From contig CAUYUJ010007480.1 of assembly GCA_963575745.1 (NCBI GenBank), positions 435,383 through 499,382 of the forward strand: a stretch of 64,000 nucleotides of DNA, given 5' to 3'. A model generated the notes under the pieces. That model saw nothing but the letters and a program-made list of their open reading frames with translations. It did no database searches and was not told where the DNA came from. The stretch is from Prorocentrum cordatum (lineage: Eukaryota; Sar; Dinophyceae; Prorocentrales; Prorocentraceae). Below are positions 8,570-18,540 of this stretch, one piece after another. Within the stretch, counting starts at the first letter, position 1, and the number at the start of each line of letters is the position of its first letter. The position numbers and the translations under genes are program-made.

Positions 8570-10633
8570 CTATTCGTCCGCATGGCCACGACCGCCTGCC
8601 TCGCCGAGCCCGCCGAGGTGCTTGCTGATCGCAGCCTTTCGCTTGAGACGCTCCGCCACCTCGTCGTCCGCCGCCAGCACGCCAGGGCTGGTCTGCCTCG
8701 CTAGGTCCAGGAACTCCTCCGCGTAGGCCCAGTTCACCTTGGACTTCCACTTGCTGCCATTCGCCGACTTCGGGCGTCGCCAGTCCGACTCCTGCTCGAC
8801 GAGCTCGTAGGCCTTGAAAATCGAGTACAAGCGCAAGCACGTGAGCTCGGCCGCCTGTGAGTTGATCAGGGAGTCGAACTCGCCCGCCGACATCATCTTG
8901 TCCAAGACAGCCCCGAGCATGTACACCTCCGACGCGATGGAGCACTTGATGAGCTCCTTCTGCCTGAGCCAGTCATCCAGCTCGGCCCGAGCGCCCCGCC
9001 CTGACTTGTAGAGACGTGCAAGCACCGTCGGCGCGACCCGAGCCTGGACCCCCCCGACACGCCCCCCGTCCACCTCGCGGTAGGACTTGAGCGTGGCGAG
9101 CAGCCCGTCCTTCGGGTTGCGGGCCTCGATCTCGAGCTGCGCCACGGTGTCACGCACCCCCGCGGATCCCGCGGAGATCTTGTCCCAGCTCGTAGGTGTC
9201 GAAGAGGCCGACGTCGGCGCACTCCCCTTGGTGGCACGGCCCGAGTCCTCAGAGACCACACGCTCATGCTCCTGCAGCTTCTTCAAGAAGGCGTCCACCT
9301 GGGTACCTGAGGGCTTCTCGGGCTGCTGCTCCTCGCTGTCGCTCTCGAAGTGGAGGCGCCTGGGCGGCTTCTTCGGCGTAGACGGCTCGTCCTGGCCGGC
9401 GCCCGTCTTCCCAGCCATCGCCTCGGCCAACGAGGCGACGCTCGCCTGGAGCGCCGACTGCCCCCTAGCAAGCTCTGCATAGAGGTGGCGCGCATCAGGC
9501 TCGTCGTCCGAGTCGGCCACCTGGGTCCCCGCCACGTAGTCCGAATCCGAGGCCTCACTCTCCGTGTCAGAGTCTCCTGACCAGAGCTTGCGACCGCCGT
9601 GGAACATCCAGAACAAGACGTAGGCGCCCGCCACCACGCAGCCCAGGGTGGTGACGATCGTCTCGAGCTCGCCACTCTCCCACATCTCCTCGGCCATCTC
9701 GTAGTACTGCCCTGCCTCATGAGCCGCTTCACCTGCCGTGACGACCATGTCGTAGAAGGACTTGAGCGCCGAGCCCAGCCCTAGCGCCCGCCAGGCGCGC
9801 CAGCCCAGGAACCCCGCTGCCACGCAGAACCCGCCAGAGCGGCGGAGCCACACGAAGCTCACCAGGTTGATGGCGCCCCCGACAGCCCACCACAGGAAGT
9901 GCTCCTTCTTCTTGCCAGCCTTCTTGGACTTCGGGGACGCCTTGGCCTTCGGGCTGGGCTTGTGCGCGGCCCCCTCGCCCTCCAGCTCCCGCCTCGCGAT
10001 GAGCTTCTCCGAGGCCGCCAGCACGAGGTCGCGCGAGGCCGCGCTCAGCCCAGGATGCTCCGTCCACTGGATGCCGACCCTAGGTTTCGTGAAAACCCTG
10101 TCCCTGTCACGGACATTGACGACCTGGACCCGTAGTGTCGGGTCAGCACACGTCCAGAGAGTGCTGTTCGACTTGCCGAGCTTGCTGATCAGCAGCATGA
10201 CGCTGCCGCTGCTGCTGCCCGTCTTGAGGTAGATGCGGTTCCAACGCGCCCACGGCGCCATGACGACCGACGCCTTCGCCCCCACGATGATCACCTGCCC
10301 CGCAGCGTCCTCGTAGTCCGTGCCGTCGCTCTCGGCCAGCTCGTCCGCCTCCGCGAACCCGAAGAACGGGCGGCCCTCCTCCGCGAGGTCGGGCCCGATC
10401 CAGCCCGCCGCGCAGGCCGCGATGTACCACCACGCCCTCGTGGTGACGAGGGTCTGGGCCCTCCGCTGGGGATGGCCCGGCCGTCGGGCGCCGCCCGACA
10501 CGTGCAATCTGCCAAAAAGGAGACGGCTCTGCCCTCGGGTCCGCTGGGACCCCAAGCTTCTAGAGCCGAAATCTTGAGGACGGCAAAGCCGAGAGAAGAC
10601 ACAGAAGAGGACGGCACGAGGGGAGGGGAACAA
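8570..10633 (-). CDS. ORF1: gag-position protein with two hydrophobic segments, about 687 codons
   Basis: The ORF occupies the gag position, upstream of RT on the minus strand. I see no zinc knuckle. Visible features are a first region with WWYIAACAAGWIGP, a Lys/Ser/Pro-rich linker (KPSPKAKASPKSKKAGKKK), two likely membrane segments (around WAVGGAINLVSFVW, and around TTLGCVVAGAYVLFWMF), an acidic Ser/Asp tract (DSDTESEASDSDY), then a helical C-terminal domain of about 200 residues that may be the capsid-like part. The frame is open from inside repeat A1, but its first codon there is TTG. The first ATG is at 10261, about 124 codons in, so the true start, or splicing to an upstream exon, is unresolved. 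No homologous function can be assigned from sequence alone. Confidence 0.6.
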   Translation of the reverse strand: MFPSPRAVLFCVFSRLCRPQDFGSRSLGSQRTRGQSRLLFGRLHVSGGARRPGHPQRRAQTLVTTRAWWYIAACAAGWIGPDLAEEGRPFFGFAEADELAESDGTDYEDAAGQVIIVGAKASVVMAPWARWNRIYLKTGSSSGSVMLLISKLGKSNSTLWTCADPTLRVQVVNVRDRDRVFTKPRVGIQWTEHPGLSAASRDLVLAASEKLIARRELEGEGAAHKPSPKAKASPKSKKAGKKKEHFLWWAVGGAINLVSFVWLRRSGGFCVAAGFLGWRAWRALGLGSALKSFYDMVVTAGEAAHEAGQYYEMAEEMWESGELETIVTTLGCVVAGAYVLFWMFHGGRKLWSGDSDTESEASDSDYVAGTQVADSDDEPDARHLYAELARGQSALQASVASLAEAMAGKTGAGQDEPSTPKKPPRRLHFESDSEEQQPEKPSGTQVDAFLKKLQEHERVVSEDSGRATKGSAPTSASSTPTSWDKISAGSAGVRDTVAQLEIEARNPKDGLLATLKSYREVDGGRVGGVQARVAPTVLARLYKSGRGARAELDDWLRQKELIKCSIASEVYMLGAVLDKMMSAGEFDSLINSQAAELTCLRLYSIFKAYELVEQESDWRRPKSANGSKWKSKVNWAYAEEFLDLARQTSPGVLAADDEVAERLKRKAAISKHLGGLGEAGGRGHADE

Positions 10634-10661
10634 GCAGTATAAAAGAGCGTTATAATAACAT
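10565..10661. repeat. Split direct repeat A1 of the PAT/Ngaro-like element
   Basis: Identical 97 bp to 450-546. It marks the 5' end of the element on the minus strand. Inside it is AGTATAAAAG, which is TATA-like only on the plus strand. Confidence 0.85.
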
Positions 10662-11038
10662 TTAGAAGCACGTCCGCAATGGCACTCACGAGCTCACGGG
10701 CGGGCTCGGCACCCGCTGCGGTGGTAGAGCTCGCGGCCCCTGTACCCTGGCTGCCTCCCTGAGGCCCAGGAGAGGTGGCCGCTGGTGGCGGGGCGTTCGG
10801 CTGCTGCTGAGTCTGAGCCAGAGCCGTTCCCACGCGTGAGCTCCCCCAGGGCCGCAATGTTGTCCATGACCGACGTCATCTGGCCAAGCATGCTGGAGAA
10901 GCCACCGCTCATGTTGCCACCGAAATTGTTGGGGCCACCCTTCCCCCACTGCTGATACCGTGGGGCGCATGGCCCACCTTGCTGGCGGCTCAGCTGGCCT
11001 TGGCCCTTGCCGCCACCCTTGCGCCAGGAGGAGAACAT
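10662..11038 (-). pseudogene. Glycine-rich gag-like fragment ending at the retroelement boundary
   Basis: An ATG at 11038 opens a peptide with MFSSWRKGGGKGQ, QQWGKGGPNNFGGN and SSMLGQMTSVMDNIAALG. Near 10850 the sensible reading shifts frame to SSRVGTALAQTQQQPN, a Gln/Pro/Gly-rich linker and ARELVSAIADVLL, which ends exactly where repeat A1 begins. The PAT/Ngaro-like element therefore seems to have integrated into, or recombined with, this coding sequence. A Gly/Lys/Gln-rich start followed by a Pro-rich linker resembles a retroelement ORF1, but I cannot name the family. Confidence 0.4.
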
Positions 11039-14000
11039 GTGGTCGGGGCGGGTAGTCTGGCAACAAGGGTCCGCGGGGCAGTCGGGCGAAGACGTGGAGA
11101 GACTCTGAGAGAAAAAGGCTGCCACAATTATGGGTGGGGTGCGGCGGTAGTGGGAGGTTAAAAGAAAAAGGCGGATAGCCGTCATACATGTGTCCATCCG
11201 TGGAGAGGGTGGGAGAACCCGTTTCCAAACCCGATTGATATGTTGGGAACTGTAACCCAGACGAAGATACATAATAACATCGCTACATACGAGAACCATC
11301 CAATTAATATCACACACTCGTAGGCTCTGCCACCGCTTCAGGCGGCCACGCAGCTCAGCCCGATGTTGCTTCAGAAGTGTCGGAGGGAACCGTCCCAAGT
11401 AAGGAACCACAGACTGCTTCGCGAGACGTCCCAAATCCCCCGTGAAGGCGAAAGCCTCATTCTTATGAACTGTCCAATGGGTAGCCCGACACATAGTAAA
11501 GTATAGTGTGGTCTCCAAATACGGAACCATTACCGTTGTGGGAGAGATGGGGATGGGGTCGGTGAAATCAAACTTCACCGTCGATCCGTAAACCGTCCGA
11601 ACCAGTCGTTTAAGGAAGGCACTGCAACACAGTTTTGAGGCTAGGATAATGTCATCTACATATCGTCCCGTCATAATGGAGCTTCCCCTACCTGGGTATT
11701 GTCTGTCCGTTGCAAATTCCAAATCACTGAGTACAGTATGTAACGCGGCCCCGCCCAGGGGGCACCCAATGGGCATGCCGCAGAGTTGTTGAATCACGAG
11801 ACCGGCCACCAAGAACAGTCGCATTCCCAAGAAGCCTTCCAGGGCCCTCCATATACTACTGGGCAACCATACTGTCCTATCCCAGAGACGCTGGTTAGTG
11901 TGGCCCCCGAAGAACACATGGGACCTCTGGGTCCGCATCACCGTGACGCAACGTTTTCGGCCTTCGTTTTCACTCGAGTCGAGCTTGGCGAAAAGGCGAT
12001 CCAAGCAGGAATTTATCCGCTCCACCTCGATGACCTCGTAGGCTTGCCCAGCGTCGCCCACAACGACGCCTGGGCAGGTAAGAGGCCGACCGCGTCCCCT
12101 GCGCGTGCATGGGGCGCCCTGCGGAGGCGAGGCAAGGTAGTGAAACTGATGGATGATGTTCGGCACTGCGCTGTCGAGCGAGGAGAAGGCCCACCCAGGG
12201 TTCATTTGGTTTGAAATGAATGTCAGCGCTCGGCCCAAGGATCGATAAAGTCCCCGCGACGGTAGCCGCGCGAAGCTGCATATATTTCTAAAACAACTGC
12301 GCTGTGGTTTCGCACAGGTATGGCGGCCTTCTGGTGGGGGATTGGGTTCCCCACTCCAACATTTTAGCTTCAGAGTTGGATAAATATAAGGGATGTGTCG
12401 AGCGTTGAGTGGTCCCTCTCCTTTGGCCCGCATGGACTTCGGAATAGTGTAGTCATAGAGCAACCGATGCCACGAGACCACTGCAGATTGAGAAGAGTCC
12501 ACCACGCGCCAACGCGTGGGGGCTCGAGCGAGCATGCACAGCCAGCGCGCGAGATGGAGCACCCCATTCACCATCCACAATGTGTTGGGATCCTTGTCCT
12601 CAACCGTGAAGCACGCCCCGTCGGGGGCCTCTAGGGCCCGAGTCTCAAAGCCGAGACGGGCCTCATCGAGGGCCTGATACCTGCGGGCGCCCCGAGAAGT
12701 CGGTGGGGTGTCGGAAGTGGAATTTTGTGGGGGTCGGTCGGGTGGGTGAGCTTTCTCATCGAGTCCCATGGAGCCAAGCCACCGCCTGCAAGATTTCTGG
12801 GTTTCGGCTTTCTGATTGTCGGGAAGGGCGGGGTTATCCAATGGAATGCGGGCATTCATAGGGATCCTTTCCATATCACCTCCACGGGCAGCACGGTCGA
12901 AGTCCTGAAGAGTCAGATCCCCTAGGGATTGGAAATGTTGTTCCCGAAATACTCTGGCAATATTGCAAAACTGTCGTCGTATTGCGGGAATGGGCTGAAC
13001 TATAATCATGGTAGCCTTGGCGGCCCAAGAGGCCCATGCTGGGCGCGAAGGCCGCGCCTGGTGTGCAGTACGGGCAAGCCAGCGGCGAACGCTGCCTACC
13101 TCGGCGGCACAAGACACCCGCACAATAGAGCAAGCTGGGGTAGGGAGATGTAGAGAATGGAGATGATCCTTGAGGGAGGAGCGTACACGAACCCGATCCA
13201 TCCAGAATGGATACAGAGCTGAGAATTCCCAAATAGTGTACAAGAAATCACTTCCGTGGGGCCGAGCTCTATATACTATTGGCCACGGCATGCTGCGAGC
13301 GTCGGTTGAAGCCCACTTCATCATCAGAACGCTGCTGCCAGGACCTGCACTGTGCAAGGGGCCGTATCCCTTGCCAGCCATGTGGTGTCGCTGCAGACAC
13401 AGATCGCACAAAGTACCGTAGGGCTGTTGTAACAAATGTTGCCACCGATGTCGCGTGGCCAGGTACCGAGAGAACCCGAGGGACTTGATGCTGAGGCGTT
13501 GCTTTCGTTTCTCGTACCATTCCTGTTGCAATGTGGTTTCCATCAGTCCGATACACATCCCAGATCGTTTCTCCTTCCGTCGTCGACGTGCCCGTGGATG
13601 GGCGCGATACCTTGCCCCAAGACGCCCAAGGTGTGGATTCGGAAGGTTATTCGCGGCTGGTCTGGTGTAAGCTATGTGGGCGCTTTCCACAGCATGTATG
13701 GCGGACGTTGGGACCAAAGTCAGGAAGAAGAGGAGGGTCCAGGTCGAGCACCCAGGGGCCAGCTGGAGGTACCTGTTTTTCTCCTTGGTGGGGGGTCCCA
13801 GGGCAACACAACGAAGGCCTCGTAGGTGCTCCGGAAATCGCCCAACACCACCGGAATACCCAGACGTCCCTCGGCATAGGGTCCCTTGACCGATGTACAA
13901 GCAGTCAGATCCAAGCTGGTATACAAAGCTGGAGTCGGATGTGGGGAGCGCGTCGGAGGAGCGAAAGCCTGTTCCGAGAACACGACGTATGTGTAGGAGA

Positions 14001-14878
14001 ACAAAGTGGAAGAGCTCGGATGACTCAACCAGCGATGCCTGTCCATGGTGGCTAATCGCACTCTGTAAGCGTGGAGGAAAAATGTGCAGGAGTCGGGAAC
14101 ATCGACGGCGGCTCTTCTTCCCGCCGATGGCAAATACTCGAGCACGGCATAAAGAAACACCTAACGTAATTCCCGTCGCAAATACTGAGGCGTATGAGCT
14201 AGTACCGGGGGCTGCTCTCCTCGAAAGCACCTCAGTTTGAATATTGTGCAGAGCCGTCACAAAGTACAAAGAGGGTTGTGTCTCCAAGCGTTGCCATAGC
14301 GTAGCAGCGAAAAGCATGGCAAGGGTGTCAGCGTATGGTCTACTGCCCAGGAAGTCCGAGTAAATCGAGAGCTCAGAGGCCCAAGAAGTCATCAGTCGAA
14401 GTTCTTTGATTAGTGAAGGGAGAAGCGCGGGGCCTTCGGGGGGCACATGTCGAAGGGGTAGGTAGCGGCGGAGAAACTCGTCATTATCTGTCTGATACGA
14501 ACCCTTTACTGGCACAGGCAAGCAGAGGAACAGAAACGCTATCATCTTCCAGCTGGCTTGGCGGCTGGTCGAAGGAGCAAATCGGATCATCTGTCGAAGG
14601 GGTAATGTCACAACAATAGCACTGAAGGCTGAGGCCACGCGAACGTCGCTTGGCTGAGCTGTCGTACCAAGAATGAGCATCACCACTACCGACCAAGCCG
14701 CTGTTCTTGACCCCGTACCCAACTGCGCAATGCCTGAACGTATGCATCGGATGCCTGGAAGGCCTCGTGAGCCGCTATGTTCTCCATGTGAGCGTAGTAG
14801 AGGGCCTTCGAAACTTGGTTGTGCTGCAGGTGTGCCGCCCACGGGGCTGCCGAAATCGTTGATACTTGAGGTAACCAT
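11039..14878 (-). CDS. Reverse transcriptase-like protein of a second retroelement family
   Basis: The long ORF from an ATG at 14878 stays open to 10694. The part I support as the RT gene ends about 11039, where the gag-like fragment begins. RT features in order are an upstream motif with CAKPQRSC and RNICSFARLPS (about 12240-12320), motif A-like VVGDAGQAYEVI (about 12050), motif B CGMPIGCPLGGA (about 11755-11785), motif C RYVDDIIL (about 11645-11665), and a following VPYLETTLYF. No RNase H, integrase or endonuclease is evident. The N-terminal 500 residues contain hydrophobic stretches and basic clusters without a recognised fold, and parts may be out-of-frame reading. Another frame at 14988-14686 (SDSRWLPQVSTISAAPWA) looks more protein-like, so a frameshift near 14690 is likely. 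The base composition is clearly less GC-rich than the flanks. Family assignment is uncertain. Confidence 0.6.
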
Positions 14879-15760
14879 CGGGAGTCGGATGTCACGTAAC
14901 TACCGATACGGAGGAGCAAATCACGCTTCAAGAAGAAAATATCTGCCATCACTGTCTTCAACGTCCAATCTGAAAACTGAAAAACCACTGGATGTCACAA
15001 GATCTTGATTGATATGAAAGTTTGCGAAAGTACGTCCGACATGCCACTTGACGTCACAGATCTTGAATGATATAAAGTTATGAAGGTATGAACGTATATG
15101 GAGGTCGTGTCGGGGTGTGGTGCACGTCGCCGATGTGGTGGACGATCCAACCTCCCCGAACACACACTTGTGATGAGTACGTAAGTGAACGAATACTGGG
15201 TTTGTGGGCCTCGTGAGGGGCTTCGCCAGGGACAGGACCAGCTTTTCCGAGCACCCGCGATTCGCCCAGTCCGTCAGAGACCAACACGTGTATGCACCTC
15301 GCCTCAGCAAGGTTTGAGCTGGCCTCTAAACCTCTGACGAAAAGGCTTGACACAAATTGGCTGTGGTCAGCGCAGCGAGGCAAACAGAGTGTGAACGGCT
15401 TGCTGTCTGGCAAGGTATCCCAGGCCGAGGCGGGCCAGGAGGAGAGGGAGCAAGCGGGGCACAAGACGGCGGAGACAAGAGGAAGACAGCAGCCAAGAGG
15501 ACAGGCGAGGAGGAGGAAGAAAAGAGGCTGCGCTGGCAAGCCCACGAGGTCTGAACAACCTCAGAGCCCTTGGGGTCCTAGGGCGTGGATTTCCCATACA
15601 CAACCTAGGTCTCCTGCCCTATGCAGGAGGTTCCCAAAACAGAGAAAGTCAAGCTTCTCTCTCAGATGCGTATATAAACCGAGGGTGTATAGACACGGTA
15701 TGTGTGGCATGTGGCTTCTTAGGCCTCAAATAACTGAGGGCAGTCTTGGAAGCTGAAAGT
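14879..15760. other. Upstream flank of the second RT ORF, no further gene seen
   Basis: The first 110 bp continue the alternative N-terminal frame of the RT element on the minus strand (to 14988). Beyond that, short ORFs exist on both strands but none has a recognisable domain. From about 15590 to 15760 the sequence is plain non-coding, leading into the CA repeat. Confidence 0.5.
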
Positions 15761-15770
15761 CAAGAAGCAC

Positions 15771-15835
15771 ACGCACACACACACACACATACACACACAC
15801 GCACACGCACACGCATACGCACACGCACACGCACG

Positions 15836-15867
<32 letters not shown>

Positions 15868-15888
15868 CACACACACACACACACACTT
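15771..15888. repeat. (CA)n/(CACG)n microsatellite
   Basis: About 118 bp of alternating CA with CG interruptions. It abuts a copy of the SARISRIG hairpin repeat that starts at 15889. Confidence 0.95.
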
Positions 15889-15990
15889 TCGGAGGTCCGC
15901 GCGGATCTCTTGGATCGGCGCTGGGCCCCACTCCCTGGCGCGTGGAGCGCCTCAGGATCCGAATACTCCGCGCGGAGCTCTGGGAGTACA
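15889..15990. repeat. SARISRIG hairpin repeat, degenerate copy
   Basis: The left arm (CGGAGGTCCGCGCGGAT, then CTTGGATCGGCGCTGGG) is well preserved. The right arm is decayed (CTCCGCGCGGAG remains). It belongs to the family best seen at 17007-17205. Confidence 0.65.
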
Positions 15991-16233
15991 TGCTTACGGA
16001 CGGGAACTTTTGCTTAGCGTGTCGCCGCGGCGGCCCCGGCTACACGCTGTGCCCTGCGAGCGGCTTGCGTCTCGCTCCCCTCCGCGGGGCGGGAGGCCCG
16101 GAAAGGCTCGGAACGTTGAAGCCTATAGGGGACCAGGAAGTGGACAGCGGGTCGCGCCGAAGCGCGGTGAGCCAGAACCGGGCGGCGAGTCACGCCGTCC
16201 GAAGATGCCAGACCGTGTGCTGTTCTTCCTTCT

Positions 16234-16450
16234 TCGAGCTTCGGCCTCCTCCTCCTCCTCCTCCTCCTCCTCGTCCTCCTCCTCCTCCGCCTCCTCCTCC
16301 TCCCGACTCCTCGTCCTCCTCCTCCTCCTCCGCCTCCTCCTCCTCCTCCTCCTCCTCCTCTGCCTCCTCCGCCTCCTCCTCCTCCTCCTCCTGTCCTCCG
16401 CCTCCTCCTCCTCCTCCTCCTCAGCCTCCTCCTCCTCCCCCCCCTCCTCC
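16234..16450. repeat. (TCC)n microsatellite with TCG/GCC variants
   Basis: About 215 bp of TCC triplets, open in several frames but without coding character. GC-rich sequence with nothing recognisable follows, to 16620. Confidence 0.95.
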
Positions 16451-16621
16451 TCCGACCGACTGTGCTGCCGCCCCCCGGCTTCCGCCCGCCCGCTGCCGGG
16501 GCCGGGCCTCTGCGCCCCCTCGTCCGCGCAGGGCTCAGGGCAGTCCCCGACGCCCCGCGCGTGCAGCACCCGCTGGAAGTCCCGGAAGCCGGACTCGAGG
16601 CCGAGGCCGGGGTAGTCCTTC

Positions 16622-16960
16622 TAGAGTCGGGCCGGACGGAAGGGGGGGGGATAGGGAAAGGGCCCAGACCCCCTGGGGGATAGGGAAAGGGCCCAGACCC
16701 CCTCGAGTAATGAAAAAATCATGACGGGAGGTTTTTCCTAATTTTCGGCCTCCGGGGGCCCTCACCGGGCCTCGGGAGCGTCAAAAAACGACTCAGGATG
16801 CAAAGCCGGTCATGGGGAAAGGGTCGGGACCTCTGGGGGTCGACGTAACGAAAAAATCATTACGTCGGGGGTCTGGGGGGGGTCGAAATCTGCTGCATGC
16901 AGCTGGTTCTCAAACGCGAGCTGATTCTCCCCCCCCCCTTTGCTATCTCCCCCTTTCGCC
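16622..16960. repeat. Interspersed repeat, copy 1 of a pair
   Basis: Begins with a tandem duplication of GGGATAGGGAAAGGGCCCAG (16646-16700). Next comes a block with CGGCCTCCGGGGGCCC, CGTCAAAAAACGACTCA and GGGGGTCGACG, which is repeated at 17405-17565. The end (16875-16960, CTGCATGCAGC and GAGCTGATTCTC) is repeated in inverted, diverged form at 26080-26240. Confidence 0.65.
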
Positions 16961-17006
16961 CATCCCGATACAGGTGGCGATCTCCGCACCCCACCCCCCA
17001 GTTCTA

Positions 17007-17205
17007 GGGGAACAAGAAGTGACATAAACATAAAACTCGGAGGTCCGCGCAGATTTCTCGGATCCGCGCTGGACCCCCCTGGCGGCGCCTCTGGCGCCGC
17101 CCCTGGCGCGCTGCGCTCCGCGCGCCAGGGAGAGGGGTCCAGCGCCGATCCGAGAAATCCGCGCGGACCTCCGAGTTTTTATGGTTATGTCACTTTTTGT
17201 TCCCC
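17007..17205. repeat. SARISRIG hairpin repeat, near-complete foldback copy
   Basis: About 200 bp with long inverted arms. The left arm runs GGGGAACAAGAAGTGACATA, then ACTCGGAGGTCCGCGC, then CTCGGATCCGCGCTGGA. The right arm is its near-perfect reverse complement, ending GTTCCCC. The loop is GC-rich and itself contains CTGGCGC inverted pairs. Related copies lie at 46352-46535 and 62673-62868, with fragments at 15889, 17797, 17967 and about 59965. It has no coding capacity. The structure fits a foldback or MITE-like non-autonomous element. Confidence 0.8.
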
Positions 17206-18540
17206 CCAGTTGACCCTGGGTAAGAGTGACCTTTGGTGCGCGACTTTTCGGGTGCCGCGGGGGGACCAAACCTGGGCGCGCAATACAGCTGCTACTGCCT
17301 CGTTTTTAGCCGTCTGGGGACCCATCTGTGCCCGCACCAGAGGTCACTCCGGCGAAAGGTCACTCTTACGTCTAGTCGACCAGTCCCCCTCGGGCCATGA
17401 AAAACACATCATGGCGGGAGGTGTCTCTATTCTCGGCCTCTGGGGGCCCTTCCCAGGCCTCAGGACCGTCAAAAGACGACTCAGATTGCAAACCGCTCCT
17501 GGGGAAGGGGTCCAGACCTCAGGGGGTCGACGCTTTGAAAAAATCACGACGTCGGGGGTCTGGGCCCCACCAGACATCGATTCTCCTGAATCGATGGGAG
17601 GCGGGGTATAGGGTCGGATTTCGCCACGTGTTCGACGAATTCCAAACCCTAACCCCGCCGCCCATCGAGTTGCCTGAATCGTTGATGGGCGAAGGCAGGG
17701 TTCAGATTTCGCTGCCGACCTGTGGCTTCTCGGTGAGCCCCTGCTGCATGCCTGACGGAAGCGGAACACCAACTAAACAGACCGCACAAGCACAAAACTT
17801 TCGGAGGTCAACAACCTGTTTCTCCACGCAAACCGGGAGCAAGGGAGGAGATCAGGCCGCAGCCCGTGGGGAGAGACTGCCACAACGTCCACACCAGGGC
17901 CAAGAACTGAGTAAGAGGAGGAAGAGGACACACACACAACACAACAGACCGCACAAACACAACACTCTCGGAGGTCTGCGCAGATCTCTGAGCGTGTGTT
18001 CATGCCGTCTTTCTGCCTCGGAGAGAGAACCCTCCTCCTGCTCTTCCCCCCTCCTTCCCCCTCCTTTCCTTCGAGGGCGCTCCTCCACCGTTCCCTCCGC
18101 ATCCTGCCAGAAGGGGGGGGGGGGCAGGGGGAGCAGGAGAGGCCAGGTGGAAGCAAGAGGCTGGCGAGGGGCGAGCGCGGGGCGATCGGGACGCGGAGAG
18201 GCGAGAGGGGGGAAGAGAGGAGCGGGAGATCGAAAGGTCGGAAGGAAGAGCAAGAGGAGAGGGAAGGGGAAGGGAGAGGAACGGGAGATCGAGGTGTCGG
18301 GAGACCGAGGGGCCGACGGGTCGGGAGGCAGCGGAACAGGTGATCGAGGAGTCGGGAGAGCGAGAAGAACGGGAGCTCGGCCGGCCTTGGCTGGCATAGG
18401 AAGAGCCCAAGACATGACATCAGACATCAGAGGCACGAGGAACAGCGGGGGTTGGGAAGGCGGAGGTGGTGGCGGAGATGGAGGTGCAGGAGGGAATAAG
18501 AGTGCTCGGGGAGTCGTAGATTAGCATACGGGTCCTGGAG
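17206..18540. other. No gene seen; second copy of the 16.6-kb repeat and low-complexity DNA
   Basis: Positions 17405-17565 repeat 16715-16880. Positions 17575-17740 hold two short inverted motifs around ATCGATTCTCCTGAATCGAT. Short fragments of the hairpin family (CTCGGAGGTC) occur at 17797 and 17967, both beside CACAA runs. Positions 18000-18400 are pyrimidine-rich then purine-rich, with a degenerate GGGAGATCGAGG repeat. Confidence 0.55.

Larger units (their letters stand above)
64..10661 (-). mobile_element. PAT/Ngaro-like tyrosine-recombinase retroelement (composite of two copies)
   Basis: Reading the minus strand from high to low coordinates, the order is repeat A1 (10661-10565), a gag-position ORF, an RT-RNase H ORF, a tyrosine recombinase ORF, then repeats B1 (911-550), A2 (546-450) and B2 (424-64). 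A1 and A2 are identical over 97 bp, and B1 and B2 match over about 361 bp. This A1 - B1A2B2 arrangement of split direct repeats is the known layout of PAT and Ngaro members of the DIRS order, which integrate by tyrosine recombinase without target-site duplication. The RT-RNase H part occurs twice, on either side of a 100-N gap, so the block is two diverged copies joined by scaffolding, or a tandem pair. The copy left of the gap lacks ORF1. The copy right of the gap lacks ORF3. Confidence 0.82.

Noticed and set aside
10619-10661. A TATA-box promoter in repeat A1 (AGTATAAAAG)
   Set aside because: It reads as a TATA box only on the plus strand, opposite to the element ORFs. Dinoflagellates are reported to lack typical TATA promoters.
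15746-16724. Plus-strand ORFs of 260-289 codons over the CA and TCC repeats
   Set aside because: Their composition comes from microsatellites, with no conserved segment outside them.
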